From Sporobolomyces roseus (Eukaryota; Basidiomycota; Microbotryomycetes; Sporidiobolales; Sporidiobolaceae), in the NCBI GenBank assembly GCA_016617785.1, contig JADILM010000005.1, positions 1,178,001 through 1,242,000 on the forward strand: DNA of 64,000 bases, in the 5' to 3' direction. Of the stretch, positions 34,761 through 47,833 are shown one piece after another; the stretch's first letter is position 1, and each line of letters starts with the position of its first letter. The position numbers were made by a program, and so were the translations under genes. The notes beneath the pieces are model-generated. The model did not search any database and had not been told where the DNA came from. It saw nothing but the letters and a program-made list of their open reading frames with translations.

Positions 34761-37700
34761 ATGGCCTCTAGAGCCCCCAATAGATCCAATGGAGCGGCGA
34801 ATGCAGCTTTAGCAGCTCCCGCTGTGAGTTGATCTCCCCACCTCGTTTCACATCTTCCAAAGGAGCAACGAAGCGACTGACCCCTCTCGAGGACTCATAG
34901 TGGAGACAATTCAACTTCTTTGGATCTACACAGTACCCAACAGGCGCTACTTCGTCGAAAGATTCGCCAGAAATCGTTCAACAGTCGCACCTCATCTCGA
35001 CCATTCACTCAAAACCGACGTTAGGAGATGGTATCGTGTTACTAGCTGATCTAGAGGGCAATATAAATTGGTTGAATGAGGAATGGGCAGTCGAGAAGAC
35101 TTGGAAAGCTTACGAAGGGGGAAGAGTCGGATACATTGAAACGAGTCTTTGGGATCGCAAGAAAGGTAGAATCATCGTAGTGACAGTCGGAGTAAGTTCA
35201 ATTCGATGCTGTGATTCTCTCACCGAGAAAGAGCTGACACCTCGCACTGTTCAGGACGATTCTTCGACTCCTTTTCCCCTCCTCAAAGTTTGGCTTCTCA
35301 CCCTTCCTTCTGCTCCTTCCGATCCGTCTACCTCATCAGCCCTCTCTTCGCCCGATCTCACTCTACTTCGGCAAACTCCCGTCTCACCAACCGCGAATCG
35401 ACCTTCACCTGTTTCATCCCTCGCCGTATCCCCTTCACTCTCTCACATCGTCGTCGGCTTGACAGATGGCAACGTCGTAGGATGGAAACGAGTGGATGAA
35501 TTGATCGAAGCGAGCGTAGGAGACTTCGATGCAGCAGCTCGAGCGTCAGAGAATGGAGCGGCAGGAACGAGCAAATCGAGGGATCGAAATCCTCAATTCA
35601 ACGTTGGAGGAATGGGAAAGCTGAGGATCTTGTCAGAAGGGAACAAAGAACCGATCACAAATATTGGAATAGCAGATGCCTCGTCAAACTCCGGTACTCC
35701 TACCCTTTTCATTCTCACCACTTCAGAGATCCTTGCTCTCCCTCTTCCTCCTTCGCATGGATCGAGTCGACACAAGACGACGACTCCGACGGTACTCGAT
35801 GATCTTGGTGCTGCGGTGGGATGTGCGAAGATTATGAGATTGGGATTAGGGAGAGGAATCGGAGAAGATGGAGAAACGGCGGAAAGAATGGTCGTTGCGA
35901 GAGAAGAAGCGATCTACGTTTACGGAAGCGAAGGTCGAGAAGGATGTTGGGCGTATGAGGGTAAGTAGCATCTTCGCTCGCCTGATGACTGTTACTCATC
36001 CTCTCCGTTCGAAAGGTCCGAAATCTGCAATCTTTGCGATTCAAGCTATGCCGACGAGCTCTTCGTCACCCTCAGATCCCCCGTCGCCCTCACTCCCAAC
36101 TCCATACCTCGCTATCGTCACTCCTCCCCAACGTTCAACCATCGCTTCGCAATCCGCAACAATTCGACAACACGCTTCTCGGTCGAATACAGGTATGAAC
36201 GGTTCACCTCGAATCGGTTCACCTGCTGTTGCTCAAGATGAACAGGTCTCGAAAGTGACCATCTTTGATCCGGAGAACAAGTTTGTCGCTTTCACTGCTG
36301 CTTTCGGAGACGGAGGATCTTCCGAAGGAGCTGGGATTCGTCAGATCGTGGAAGCTTGGAATGTAATCTGGGTGCTCACCGACTCGGGACAAGTGAGTTC
36401 ACTCCTTCTTGAGCTTCAACAACGTCGCTGAATCTGACGAGGATCCTTGGTGCTCACAGCTATATCGACTCACTGAACAACCCCTTCAAAATTCGCTCGT
36501 CACGCTGTATCAACGAAGCTTGTACACTCTCGCGATCAGTTTGGCGAAAAGTCGAGGATTAGGAGAAAGCGAAGTTGGAGAGATCTATCGAAAGTGAGTC
36601 CAGTCATTCTTCGATTCTGTCTCGCTCCATTGCTGATCCAAATCTTTTGCAGGTACGGTGATCACCTCTACGGAAAGGGAGACTACGAAGGGGCGATGAG
36701 TTGTTATCTCAAGACTGTCGGTACCGTTCAAGCGAGTTATGTCATTCGCAAAGTGAGTTCCGATTTTCATGCAGTCTCAGCGTGTACTGAACCCGAGTTC
36801 CGCAGTTCCTCGACGCACAACGGCTCACTCACCTCACCTCATACCTACAAGAGCTACACTCTCGCAAACTTGCAAATAGCGATATTACGACTCTCCTCCT
36901 CAACTGCTACACGAAACTCGCCGATGACGAAGCCCTCTCCCGATTCATTCACTCTTCCTCTCGCTCATCATCTCCAGCTCGACGTAACACAGATGGTGAA
37001 GAAGTCGATGCCCCTCCATTCGATCTCGAAACCGCAATTCGTGTCCTTCGACAAGCTTCCTACTTCTCTCACGCGATTTGGCTTGCTCAACGATATCGAC
37101 TTCATTCGGAGTACCTACGGATATCAATTGAGGATACTTCCGACTTCCTCGGAGCTTTGGTCTATGTTGGCGATCTCGCGAAGAGCGACAAGGCCGAAGA
37201 GAGGGAGGAAGCGGAAAGAAGTATGAAGAGGTGGGGAGGAGTACTACTGAGGTGGGAACCTAGGGAGACTACGAAAGTATTGGTCGAGATCTGTTGCGGT
37301 ACAGTGAGGGAGAAGCAAGCGACAAATGGAGACTCTACCTCGAGTCGAACCAACGGAGCGAATACTCTCGATTCAAATTCGAAGGAGAAGAAACGATCAG
37401 GAGGAGGAGGAGGAGGATACGAAGTACTCGACTATACCACAACAGGTTCAACTCCAGCTACTCGTGTCACGGAAGCATCTCCACCTCGTGTCGCTTCTCC
37501 AGAACCAGCTGAACCCCTTCCTTCCCCTCGCCAATTCTTCGCTCATTTCGTCGACCATCCACGAGAATTCATTTCTTTCCTTGAGCAAGTCGGTTCCCGA
37601 CGATATGGCAAATCTCTCGACTCGATCAAGGTACCGAAGAACCTGAGCGGAGTCGAAGACCCTCTCCCAACTCCTCGAAACCTCGGAGCTTTCGAATATG

Positions 37701-38851
37701 GAGATGCAGATACTCGAGACGAACAGGCAGTCTGGAACACTCTCCTCGAGCTTTACGTCTCGCCTCTGCCGCCGAAAGAAGGAATGTCGGAAGTCGACGA
37801 ACAGGAACGAGCCCAACTCCAGTCGAAAGCGATCAAAGTTTTGAAAAGTCGGGAAACGGTGCCTTATGATGAGACTCAGGCTTTGCTCGTATGCACGACG
37901 AAGGAGTTTGTTGACGGCTTCGTGCTCATCTACGAGCTGCTAGGCATGTACGAAGATATCGTCAGATGTGAGTCGCTCGTCCAGTCTCTTCTGCAGGCGA
38001 AACTGACTTCATTCGCTTCCTTAGATTGGATCGACACCTCTACCGCTTCACCTTCCAACACCCTCTACTCGAATCGTATCGTCTCCTCACTTCGCCGATA
38101 TGGTCCCTCTCAGCCTTCTCTCTATCGAACCGTCCTTTCTTACCTCACAACCACCTCTTCCCTCCTATCACATCATCAAACCGATATCCTCTCGATCCTC
38201 GACGAAGTAGATGAACGCAAGATCATGCCTCCTGTCGAAGTCATCGAGGTCTTGAGCAAGAATGGGACTGCGTCTATCGGATTAGTGAGGGAGTTCTTGA
38301 AAAAGCAGTTGATGGCTGAGAAGCAGGAGATTGATTCCGTATGTTTCATACTCTGCTAGTACCACTCACAAATCATGCCAGCTGACTCGAGCTGCGTGAT
38401 ATACAGGATCAAGCACTCATCAACTCGTATCGAATCGAATCTGCGAAAAAGCAAAAAGAGATTCAAGAACTTTCCGACCCGAATGTCCCACGAATCTTCC
38501 AAGTCACTCGATGTTCAGCTTGTGGAGGACAACTCGATCTACCTGGCGTTCACTTCATGTGTAGACACTCTTATCATCAACGGTGAGTTTTAGCTCTCCG
38601 TTTTTGCCTTCCCTCAAACCAACAACTGACCTTTGTTTCGCTCTACTAGCTGCCTTGGAGAAAACGAGTCACAATGTCCCAATTGTGCTCGTACACATGG
38701 AGTCGTTCGAGAGATCCGCAAGAACAATGAACAACTCGCAGGTCGACACGATCTATTCCTTTCCGAAGTCGCCGAGAGCGAGGATTCGTTTGCGACTGTC
38801 GCGACTGCTTATGGTAGAGGATGGATGTCATTAGCGAACGCTTCAAGCTGA
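34761..38851 (+). CDS. VPS11: VPS11, HOPS/CORVET tethering subunit
   Basis: Vps11 is a core subunit of the HOPS and CORVET complexes that tether endosomes and vacuoles before fusion. The start MASRAPNRSNGAANAALAAP is followed after an intron by WRQFNFFGSTQYPTG, the usual N-terminal start of the propeller. Blocks such as DGIVLLADLEGNINWLNEEW and SSLAVSPSLSHIVVGLTDG follow. The middle is the alpha-solenoid with YGDHLYGKGDYEGAMSCYLK and FFAHFVDHPREFISFLEQV. The C-terminus is a RING-H2: CSACGGQLDLPGVHFMCRHS, YHQRCLGENESQCPNC. All eight ligand positions are visible after splicing (intron after CATCAACG). The protein has the length expected of the family. The final stop TGA is at 38849-38851. Confidence 0.92.
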
Positions 38852-39411
38852 GTTGTAGTCGAGATTGAGTGAGATGATGTTGTTTCGTAAAATCTGTTCA
38901 GATGTTGTACAGTCTCGCAATACCACTCCCCTCGCACGGTGTTCTTTCTCTCAGTGTATCTCGACTCGTCGACGCCCTCTCGAATCAAGACCCTTGCCAG
39001 CTCGTTTGATCCCTCAACAACCTTTTCATTTCGCACTTCGCACGAATTTCGGCTTTAATTCGACGACGGCTGCACCCCAACTCGCTGTCGCGCTCGCAAG
39101 ATACTCTTCAGAGTCTCCTTAACGTCGTTACTATCAGTAAGACCTCGACTTGCAACCTTTTTTCTCGTCGCCTCGCGAACTTGCGCCTCTCCCCTTCTTG
39201 GCTTCCTTCAACTCTCTTCACTTCCACTCGTATCCACCTCAGTCGACTGCTGAGCAGCTAGTACAAGATACATACACGACTTGCGACTACTCTCAGTGAA
39301 CGACCCTTTCAAAGCGACTCGGCACACTCCTTTCAAACTCCATCAAAGAACCTCTCGGCAAACCACACATACACCCAGCTCACCTAAGCAATAGTACAAC
39401 CTCACATTTGG
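38852..39411. other. Intergenic stretch between VPS11 and the UPF0658 gene
   Basis: The 560 bp contain one 85-codon plus-strand frame (38865-39122) that is Arg/Ser-rich and shows no recognisable motif, so I do not call it a gene. The stretch from 39160 onward is C/T-rich and is likely the promoter and leader of the membrane-protein gene. Confidence 0.4.
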
Positions 39412-41132
39412 ATGGGCTTCTTCTCCCCTTCTCGACTACGGCCGCTGATACCGACTACATGGGCGACTCGGCTTTTCCTCTATTCGACCTTGGTACAAAC
39501 TGTCGTCGACTCTGCGATCGTAGGAGTGTTGTTGAACTCATTCGAGGAGAAGTTGTGGCAGACTGTGTTGCAGAGGAATGAGAGGAGTGTTTTACCAGTC
39601 TATTTGGGATTGTGAGTTGCAACGAATCATCTTGTTCGATTCTGGGGAGGCATACGCGCACGACGACGAGTGTCGACGATGACAAGGGATGGAGAAGCGA
39701 GGGAGTGCAGGAATGTGGGCTGAAGAGGAGAGAGTGCGAAAGACGGAATTCGAAACCTCGCAAGACCTCGATTCTCGCTTGGAACAGCAGCATACTGAAG
39801 TTCGCTCCTCCTCGAAATCACACAGATTTGTACTAGCTCACGTCGTTCAACTCGTCTTGGCTTTTGATGCGCTAGTCGCAAAGAATACGATTCAAGTAAT
39901 GGCTCTCCTCATCTTCAACACGCTTTTCCTGGCGTATGCCGCGATTCAGGTCCGTCTTCTTCACTATTCCGTCGTTCGTACGTTATCGCTAACTTTCTTT
40001 AGCACGTTGTACTTCGATAGATTCATGAGATTCGAGATTTGATCAACGGTGAAGCTTTACAAATCGTCGTTTGGTTTATTCCAGGGTACGTCTCCTTTTG
40101 ACTTGAGCTCTCCGTATACACAATAGCTGATATCGAAGCGACGAGTACAGGATGATCAGTCTGACTGAAGTGATCTATTGCGCGACCATCATCCCGATTT
40201 GTTCGTTTCCTCTCCGCAAACTCTCTATTCTTCGCTGATTTTCTTTGCATGACTGTAGACAAGGAGTTCGGCTGGTCGGTATTCAAACGGATTGGAGCAG
40301 ATAGACGGATAAAGAGGTGTTTTCTCTGGTTTCAAGTCTACCTTTGCATGCTCAAGTTCGGTAGGTTTTTTGCATCCTCTCAGGTTCGAAGCGATCCTAA
40401 ACGAATGTTCATCCATACAGATTACTTCTTTTTCATCGCTTTCTCACTACAACTCGTCTTCCTCGTACCAACACAAACGAATGCCGAGGTGAGTCTTTCC
40501 CTCCTCTGCTGAAGGACATCAAACTGACGATCTCTACTGTATAGCGCTGGCTCACGATCGCTGCACTCCCCGTCACTCTTCTGATCCTCGTGATCGGCTA
40601 CCACGCGATCAAGCGAGAACATCGAGGGACATTCTACGTTTTCGGAGCGGGTTGTGCTTTAGGTTGCGCTTACTTCGTTTACAAGGTGAGCAACGTCTCG
40701 CTGTCAGCTCTCCATCGAAGCTGAGGCGGTGCCGTTTGGTCACAGTTGTTCATCATCTCCCGAGATCGAGAAACGGATTACAAGCTAGTCTTCAAGAGTT
40801 TGACTGTATTCGCTGCATTCTCCCTCGCCGCTCTCCTCTGGACCAGTGTATCAGCTTTAATCTGCTTCCACAACTTTGGTCGCGGTCTCAAATATCACAG
40901 TGCGTGTTTCAAGACTTTCTGCGAGTCAACCAACGAGCTGACTCGAAGTTTCCTTTTTCACACAGTGACTCGACAAGCCTTGACCTCGACTTCTCAAGTG
41001 GATCTCAAGACGGGTGGTACAGGGAGCTACGCAAATTCGCCAGCTAGTGGAATGTACGAAGGGATGGAAGAATACCCAATGAGTCCAGGAAATGATTCGA
41101 GACGGCAGCAATTCCGAATGTCTTTGGATTGA
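39412..41132 (+). CDS. UPF0658-type Golgi multi-pass membrane protein
   Basis: Exons from 39412 encode hydrophobic segments including TWATRLFLYSTLVQTVVDSA, FVLAHVVQLVLAFDALVAKN, IQVMALLIFNTLFLAYAAIQ, DYFFFIAFSLQLVFLVP, TIAALPVTLLILVIGYHAIK and SLTVFAAFSLAALLWTSVSA. A hydrophilic serine-rich C-terminal tail begins after NFGRGLKYHMTRQ. The conserved charged linkers (IHEIRDLINGEALQIVVWFI and KEFGWSVFKRIGADRRIKR) resemble the fungal UPF0658 Golgi membrane proteins of S. pombe (C23H3.04 type). The molecular function is unknown. At least seven short introns interrupt the gene, several directly between membrane segments. Confidence 0.7.
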
Positions 41133-41534
41133 ACAACGAAGAAGACGCTGGCTCGCCTGACTCTCTTGCTCACTGCCTCAAATCCCATCTTGTATCTCCT
41201 CTCGTTTGTACCGACTTTGCTCCTCCGGACGCTCTCCTTAACTTTACTTGTTCTCTTCTTTGTTGTAACCTCAACCTTTGTCACTCGTTTCTCTTACACT
41301 TCTACCGTCATTGATATCAGCGATGCCGAGAGTTGTCGCACGCAGAGAGCTCGAAAAATCGAGAATCCTCACTTCGCGAAATCGTCACATCAATAGGTCT
41401 CTTCCGCTCTCTTCTCGTACCAGTATAGATGTTCTTCTCTCGAGAGTGTCAGATTTGAGTACAGCCGATGTACGACTCTGAGAGCGCGAAACTGAAAAAA
41501 CTGCACATTTACAACAGAACGCTCTTATCTTCGC
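41133..41534. other. Convergent 3' region
   Basis: The 402-bp gap lies between the stops of the UPF0658 gene (plus) and the RXT2-like gene (minus). A hydrophobic frame at 41166-41396 seems accidental because it lies in a CTT/CTC-rich 3' UTR. Confidence 0.4.
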
Positions 41535-44017
41535 CTAATACTCCTCATAAACCCCCTGTACATTTCCTCCTCCATTCGCTTGACCACCTCCAGTCTGTGC
41601 CGCACTCCCTCCCGCCGCTTCCTCTTCCAACCAATCCAAAGCGACAGTTCTCACGACTTTCCACATTCCTTTCCTTCTCCTTTCGACTTCCAACACACCA
41701 TCCCTGATCTCACTCAACCTCGCTCGGTACTCGATCGTATCACTCAAAAATCTATGTAGATCACTATAATTCTCTTTCCCTCTATTCAATCAGTACTTCG
41801 CTTTGAAGGTCAAGATTTGGAGAAAGAGGAAAAAGAAAAAACGTACGTTAAACAATCATGAACCAAAGCTTCTTGTTCATTAGAAGAGAGTGACTCCATT
41901 ATCCCAGTCCCACTAATCCCATTAGGTCCAGACACACATTTCTCCAATTCGACTTCTTTCTCACTGACGAACAAACTCCTGACGTATCCTTCGGGATCGA
42001 CGAGTCGAGATGCATACTCTGGTAAATCCTCGATTGGTACTAAAGGCAACTCCTCTTCTTCTTCTTCTGCTTCTTCTTCGGGAGCTCGAGCGGGGGCAAC
42101 AAGAGGTTGTTGTGAAATAGTTTCAATTTCTGATTCTTCGGCTTGGAGTTGAGGAGTAGTTGCGCCGTGCGAGTAAGGATCGGGAGAGTAAGAGATTCCA
42201 CGTGAAACGGTTCCTCCTCCTCCTCCTAATGCGTCTAGGCGAGATCCACCAGCGGCTCGAGCAGTGTTTCGTCCAGATCGACGACGAGGTTCTTCAATTT
42301 CCACTTCGGCTTCCTCCTCTGCGACTGGATCTTGATCGATCACTGGTGTCTCTGGTTGTTCAGCTGTTGAGGGATCGACTTCCATCGCTTCTTCAATCGG
42401 ATCAGGCTGCTCCGTGACTTGAGGTTGTTGGGAAGTAGCTCGACTCGGAGCGGTCGAAAGCGCCGCATCGACTTGTTCTGGAAGGGAAGGGGTCTGTTCA
42501 TCTTGCGCTCCAGCTACGGGTGTGGGTTCGGGTGCAGAGGGTCGTTCTGAATTGGGAGGGAATTCGAGTGGTTGAGGATCTGAAGATGAGGTCGATTGAA
42601 TTGGTTGAGAGGGTTCGGAAGGCAGTGAAGGATCGATTGCTGGGTTCTGAGCGAGGACGGCGAGATCAGGATTTGTAGCTGTTTGTGTCGCGGGTGATGG
42701 ATGACTGATAGTGTTTGTCGTGGTTTGAATCGGCGGAAGTTGAGCTTGAGGTTGAGGATCCGACATTTCGACATCTCCCGAATGAGTCTCAACTTCATTC
42801 CCTCCTACCAAGGGAGTCTGTTGATCCGGTTCCTCAGGTTTGACAGCGACCGATTCTTGTTCCTGCTCCTTCTTTCTAGCTTCCTCTTCTTCTCTTTGCC
42901 TCTTCGCTTCCTCCTCGAGTGCTTCCTCCCTAACCTTCCTCAAACGCTCCTCCTCCCTCTCGACCTCTTCCCTCCTCCTTTCTTTCTCCTTCTCCTCCTC
43001 TTCGAGCTCCCTCACTCTCCTCTCTTCCTCCTCTTCCTCTTTCCTGACTCTCTCCTCTTCGACTCTGACCCTCTCCTCCTCTTTCCTCTCCCTCTCCAAT
43101 CTCCTCACTTCCTCCCTCTCGACCCTCTTCCCTTCCTCCTCTTTTTCCCTCCCTTCCCTCCTCTCCCTCCTCTCCCTCTCCTTCTGCGCATCCCCTTCCC
43201 ACCTCCACTCGTAACCCTCCCCTCTCAATCCCCTACAAACGCCTCCCAAAGCACCTAGCAACACTCCTTCCTGTTCGATCAACCCAGTAGTACTTTCAGA
43301 CAATAAATGAAACGTGTGATTCTTTTGGGAGAAAGTGTGTTGTATGTGAGGGAGGAGAATCAAATCTAATGGGCTTTGAGGAGGTGGTGGTAAGAATGAT
43401 GGGAAAGGTTCGGGGTTCGTTGAGGGGTTGAGAGGACGAGGGATCAAGGCGAAATTCGGGGCGATCGAGAACCCGTTTGAACGAGAAGAAGACGAGGAGA
43501 GATCGTTTAGTTTTTGTCGTTTGGGTGGTGGGAGCGATGGGGTTGAAGACGAAGGGAACCCGACATCGGGTTGAGAATGGTGGCCTAGTTTGTGAGGGTG
43601 GGTGAAAGGGGCGAGGGGGGATAATTTGTGACCTCTGTTTGAGGTCGAGATGGGTTGGGGAGAAGGGAGAGGTAGTTCGCGGGTCAGGGAGATGGGGTAT
43701 GCGGGATGTAAGGGAGGATAAGCAGTGGATGGTGGTGAAGTGGGAGGGGAATCGTAGTAGTAAGGTTTATCTTGTGAGGGAAGTGAACTGAAAATGAGGA
43801 GTGAAAGTGAGTATATGCAGTCAAGTTCACAAAGAGAGGAGAGGGTAGCTCACAGCATTGATAGATCACGATCTTGTAGTGCTACTCTCTTCTTTGTTGT
43901 CGTATTCGAGGGTTGAGATGAGTGATTCGTTCCATTCTGTTGCATAAAAGGAGCAGCAGCCGAGGTTGAAGCAATGGGTGTGGATGCTCCATTTGTAGCT
44001 ATTGATGGGGCTGACAT
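41535..44017 (-). CDS. RXT2-like subunit of the Rpd3L histone deacetylase complex
   Basis: ATG 44017 starts MSAPSIATNGASTPIASTSA. An intron (GTGAGC...TTTCAG) leads to SLPSQDKPYYYDSPPTSPPS. The segment STSNRGHKLSPLAPF matches the 'SNRGxKL' signature of Rxt2 N-terminal domains, followed by LDLILLPHIQHTFSQKNHTF and LIEQEGVLLGALGGVCRGLR. A very long Glu/Arg coiled coil (KERERRERREGREKEEEGKR and onward) and an acidic Pro/Gln-rich part follow. The last exon, DLHRFLSDTIEYRARLSEIR, is also typical. Rxt2 is a subunit of the large Rpd3 deacetylase. The antisense frames over the coiled coil (for example 42701-43258 plus) are shadows of its GA-rich composition. Confidence 0.7.
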
Positions 44018-44423
44018 GTTCCTTGGAGTTTAGCCGGAGAGCGTGGAAGAGAGTTTGAAGGGAAGAGGAAAGGAAGAGTGAGGGGAAACAAGTAGAGAGA
44101 GGAGGGCGAGTTTGATCACTCTTTGCTGTACTCGTAGCTTGCTGGTAGTCGTATTGGGTGCTGGTCGGTGTATCTAGCTGATTGATAGTGTTGTGTTGGG
44201 AGATTACGAGTTGAACTCCAACTCGAGCGGCGAATCGATTCCTCGTCCCTCCTCTCTCTACCACTCACTCGCCCATACAAAGATCGAAGCAAACAGCATA
44301 ATCAGCCATCCAGCAGGAACGCGCAACCTTGTTGAATCTGATTCCCCCTTCTCTCGGTTTCTCTTTCACTTCAAACCACCCCTTCCTCACACCTCACTCT
44401 CCACTTGAATCACCAGTCAAGCG
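44018..44423. promoter_or_regulatory. Divergent promoter region (RXT2-like / CUT8)
   Basis: The 406 bp between the two start codons serve both genes. A minus-strand frame (43866-44264) crosses it but lies out of frame with the RXT2-like protein, so it is not coding. Confidence 0.4.
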
Positions 44424-45737
44424 ATGTCTGGATTCTCTTCCTTCTCCCAACCCCACGCTTCAACCTCGTTCAGTCCTCCCTCTCATCACTCACAATCCCA
44501 ACCATTATCAACCTTAACTCCTCACCACCAAGTCCCATTCGGTTCAATCCCAGGTTCACAACCAGGCGTCTTATCTTGGGGTTTCGGAATGAGTTCGGCA
44601 AATCGAGGTGGAACAGGTTGGGGCGCAACAGCAACTCTAGGAGGTGCGAGAATGACGCCTCCTCCTGCGACAACAACAAGTCAGAATGTAGCTTGGGGTA
44701 GTCAATCACCTACTACTACATCCAACTCTCGAAGGAGGAGGAGGAGCGATACACCAGAACGAGAAGAGGACGAGGAAGGACAGACCCAGAATGAACAGAG
44801 GCAAATCAGGCAGATGACTAGTTCGACTTCAAAGAGGGCAAAAAAACTCACGAGTACGACTAGTACAAGTGAAGGGTTGGCGAATGGATTAGCAGGAAAT
44901 TTGTCACTAGGTTCAACCACCCCTTCAAATTCGGTAGAAGATCTAGGGAAATCACTAGGTACGTCTCTCTTTCTACCTTCTCTCCCTTGCTCTATCTCTG
45001 CCCTTGACTAATCTGCAATCGAACTATCCACAGCCTCATTGGACCAATCCTCACTCCTCTCAATCCTCTCCTCTCTCCTTACGACGCACCCTCACTTATC
45101 TCCAACGATCACCTCCCTCCTCCCTTCCCCATCTCTCTCTCAAACCCTCTCTCAAATAACCACCCACACTCAAACACTCCTCTCCTCGATCCCTCGTTCA
45201 ACTTCTCCAGCCTACGTTTACTCTCGCCTCCGTTTACCCCTAGAATCCTTCATTCTCGAATCTCGAAAACTCTTGAACCTCTACATACCCTCTTCTCTCC
45301 CTCCTCCTCCCAAAGATTCTTCAGAACTTTATCACCCAACAAGTTCAATGAATTTTCTCCTTCATTTAACTTCATCAATCTTGACCATTTCTCAATCCCT
45401 TCCTCCTCCTCCTGATTCCTCTTCCCCAAATCAGAATCCACTTCAAATCTCACTCTTACCGAGTTTGATAAACGCTTTTCATATTTTTATTACTCGATTA
45501 TCAGATCAAGTCAATTCGAGAGGTAGGATCCTCAGTCAATCAACGATCAACTCATGGTTCGAAGAACTCGATCAATTGGTTCAAGGAACTAAAGGGAGTG
45601 ATGCGTTGGGACAGGAGAGGAAAGCTTTGGAGGGAGTACAAGGGAGGTTGAGGAGAGAGGTTGGGTGGTTGGTCGGTTGGAAAGAGACGGAGGAAGGTGG
45701 GCAGGGTCGGATGGAAGGGGTTGAAGAGGAACTTTGA
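44424..45737 (+). CDS. Cut8/Sts1 nuclear proteasome tethering factor
   Basis: The disordered N-terminus (MSGFSSFSQPHASTSFSPPS) contains a basic NLS-like stretch, SNSRRRRRSDTPEREEDEE, and TSKRAKKLTS. After the single intron at about 44959-45030 comes the helical Cut8 domain, SLDQSSLLSILSSLLTTHPH, followed by SSIPRSTSPAYVYSRLRLPL, and then a helical bundle ending GRLRREVGWLVGWKETEEG. In S. pombe Cut8 and yeast Sts1 this protein anchors the 26S proteasome at the nuclear envelope. The Cut8 signature 'Y-x-R-x-R-x-P' is present (YSRLRLP). Length of about 410 residues fits the family. Confidence 0.82.
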
Positions 45738-46180
45738 AGAGGAAGTATGATCAAGGTAATTTGAAAGGTTCCATTAGAGGTTATCGAATGGTTTGTTTGT
45801 GCGTTCTAGTTGATTCCTTGTCTTGACCCTTGCCTCGTCTCTTCTTTTTTCGAGTCGTTCTTCGTTTTTGTCTCTCTACTTGTTAGGTCTCTCGCTTTCG
45901 TCTCGCAGTGTAGTATCAGATTTGGTCAACTCTTTGCATAGCTTTCACACACTCTCTCTCTTGTTCTGCTTTTGTATATCTCAATACCGTTTACTCGCAA
46001 TCAATCGTTTTCCTACTCTTGACACAGTCTTCCTCGCCTTTCGTTCGGAGCGGAGGTAGCTCCACCGCGTTCTCGCTTCTGCATGCTCCTGACGAGGAAT
46101 AATTCGACCGTCTCTCTCGATGCGGATAAGAGCAAGCGAAGAAAATGCTTTCACTATTCATTTCTCGTTTCATGGATTCC
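45738..46180. other. Convergent 3' region
   Basis: The 443 bp separate the stops of CUT8 (plus) and the PPIL4-type gene (minus). Pyrimidine-rich 3' UTR-like sequence is seen and no gene. Confidence 0.4.
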
Positions 46181-47833
46181 CTACCGCCTCCTATCCCTGT
46201 CCCTATCTCCACGATCCCTTCGATCATCTCGATAATCCCTTCTGTCACCTCTAGGACTCCTTTCCCTCTCCCGTTCTCGATCATCGTACCTTCTCCCTCC
46301 CGATCCTCCTCCCCTCTCATCTCTTCTCCTATATTCATCCCGGTCTCCACCTCGTCCATCATCTCTCCTTCGATCCCTATCCCCTCCTCCTCCTCCGCCA
46401 TGATTCCTAGACCTCGAATCATGTACCTCATTCATATCAAACACTAAATCATTCCCACCTCCTCTTCGGTCGTTGGAGTACGAGGAGGATGAGCGATCGG
46501 GTTGGGATCGATTGGATTTGTTTGGAGGAGGTCTTCCACCCGTTTTATTGAATACATGAGTATTATGTAATTTCGACACCGACTATTCACTCACTCGACG
46601 AGCTCCTGTCAGTTCCGAGTCTCCCAGTGAAGAGGAGAATCATACAGTGAGTACGTACCTGAGAGAAATCGACATGGATTCGACGATCATCGACCAAAAC
46701 GTTATCCATTTTGACATACGCTTTCTCTGCACTTTCCCTCTCCCTAAACTCTACGAAAGCATATTGTAAACTATCCCCCGTCTTCTCATCCCTGATAATC
46801 TCACAACTCAAGATCTCTCCAAACCTAGAGAAAATCAATTCTAGATCCTCTGAAGTTGTCACTTGATTCAACTTGCACACGAAGAGGACGTTTTCTGGGG
46901 GTGCGACATCGGCGAAGGGCAAATCACCGACCATTTCGAGAGTCAAAGCTTGAGCGGACGCTTCGTGGGCTCGACGTTTTTGGGCAGTGAGTTCGGGATC
47001 TTCGGAATCGGAATCGAGGGTTTCATCTTCCCCTATTCGAAGTGATGCGAGTTGAGCTGGAGTAGGTGCTGGGGAAGAAGGAGGGATGATTAAACCAGGT
47101 GGATCAGGGAATGGATCATCTATACACGCTCACTCTCTGATCAGTACTTACTAAGCAAAAGGGGGAGGAAAGGTTAACTGACCTAAAACGATCACATGTC
47201 TAATCCTGATATCCCTCAATGGTCTCCCTTGTCCATCCAACAAACTCTCCCCAATCTTCCCCAATGTTTCTTCCCCTTCGACGACTCTTCCAAACGGTGC
47301 GTGTTTGCCATCCAAATAATCCAATTCCTTTTCCAAAGTGAAAAAGAACTGACTCCCTGCACCACCCGTTCCACCTCCATCTTTCTGCGCTAAAGCCATT
47401 GACAGTGTCCCCAATTGAGTATGTTTGAATTTTGAAGGGAGGAGTTCAGAAGAAGGTGGGAGGAAATAAGGATCTTTTTGATATGCTGGAGAAGATTGAG
47501 GAAGGGTGTGCCAGATTGAACAACCTCCTGAACCGAGTTCTGTAGGGTCACCAGTTTGGGCAATGAAGGATGGAATGATGTTGTGGAATAAAGAGTGGTT
47601 GTAGTAGTAGGATTTACACAGTTTGAGAAAGTTTAGAGAGAGGACTGGTTGAAGAGTCGTTTCCAAGTCGACCTGCATATCAACGAAGGGTTAACTAGTG
47701 CCATCACTCAGCAGTAAGGAGAGTGAAGGCGTACGATGATGTCGCCTAAAGAAGTCTCGAATAAGACAGACTGGAGAGGGGTAGAAATGAGTCAGTTAGA
47801 GATGCTAGAGGGGCAGAGAGGATAGCGTACCAT
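46181..47833 (-). CDS. Cyclophilin-RRM protein (PPIL4 / Cyp6 type)
   Basis: Exon 1 is only the ATG (47831-47833); the next exon reads [12 protein letters not shown]. The cyclophilin domain continues [40 protein letters not shown] and [20 protein letters not shown]. The catalytic arginine of the FHR motif of active cyclophilins is replaced (FHN), as in other PPIL4 proteins, so isomerase activity may be weak. An RRM follows with RNP2 VLFVCKLN and RNP1 LQYAFVEF. The C-terminal tail is Arg/Asp/Gly-rich (REREREREERS-like), typical of splicing-associated factors. The family works in the nucleus with the spliceosome. Confidence 0.87.

Noticed and set aside
42701..43258. Phe/Leu/Pro-rich plus-strand frame of 185 codons
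   Set aside because: It is antisense to the Glu/Arg coiled coil of the RXT2-like protein; GAG/GAA codons read as CTC/TTC on the other strand.
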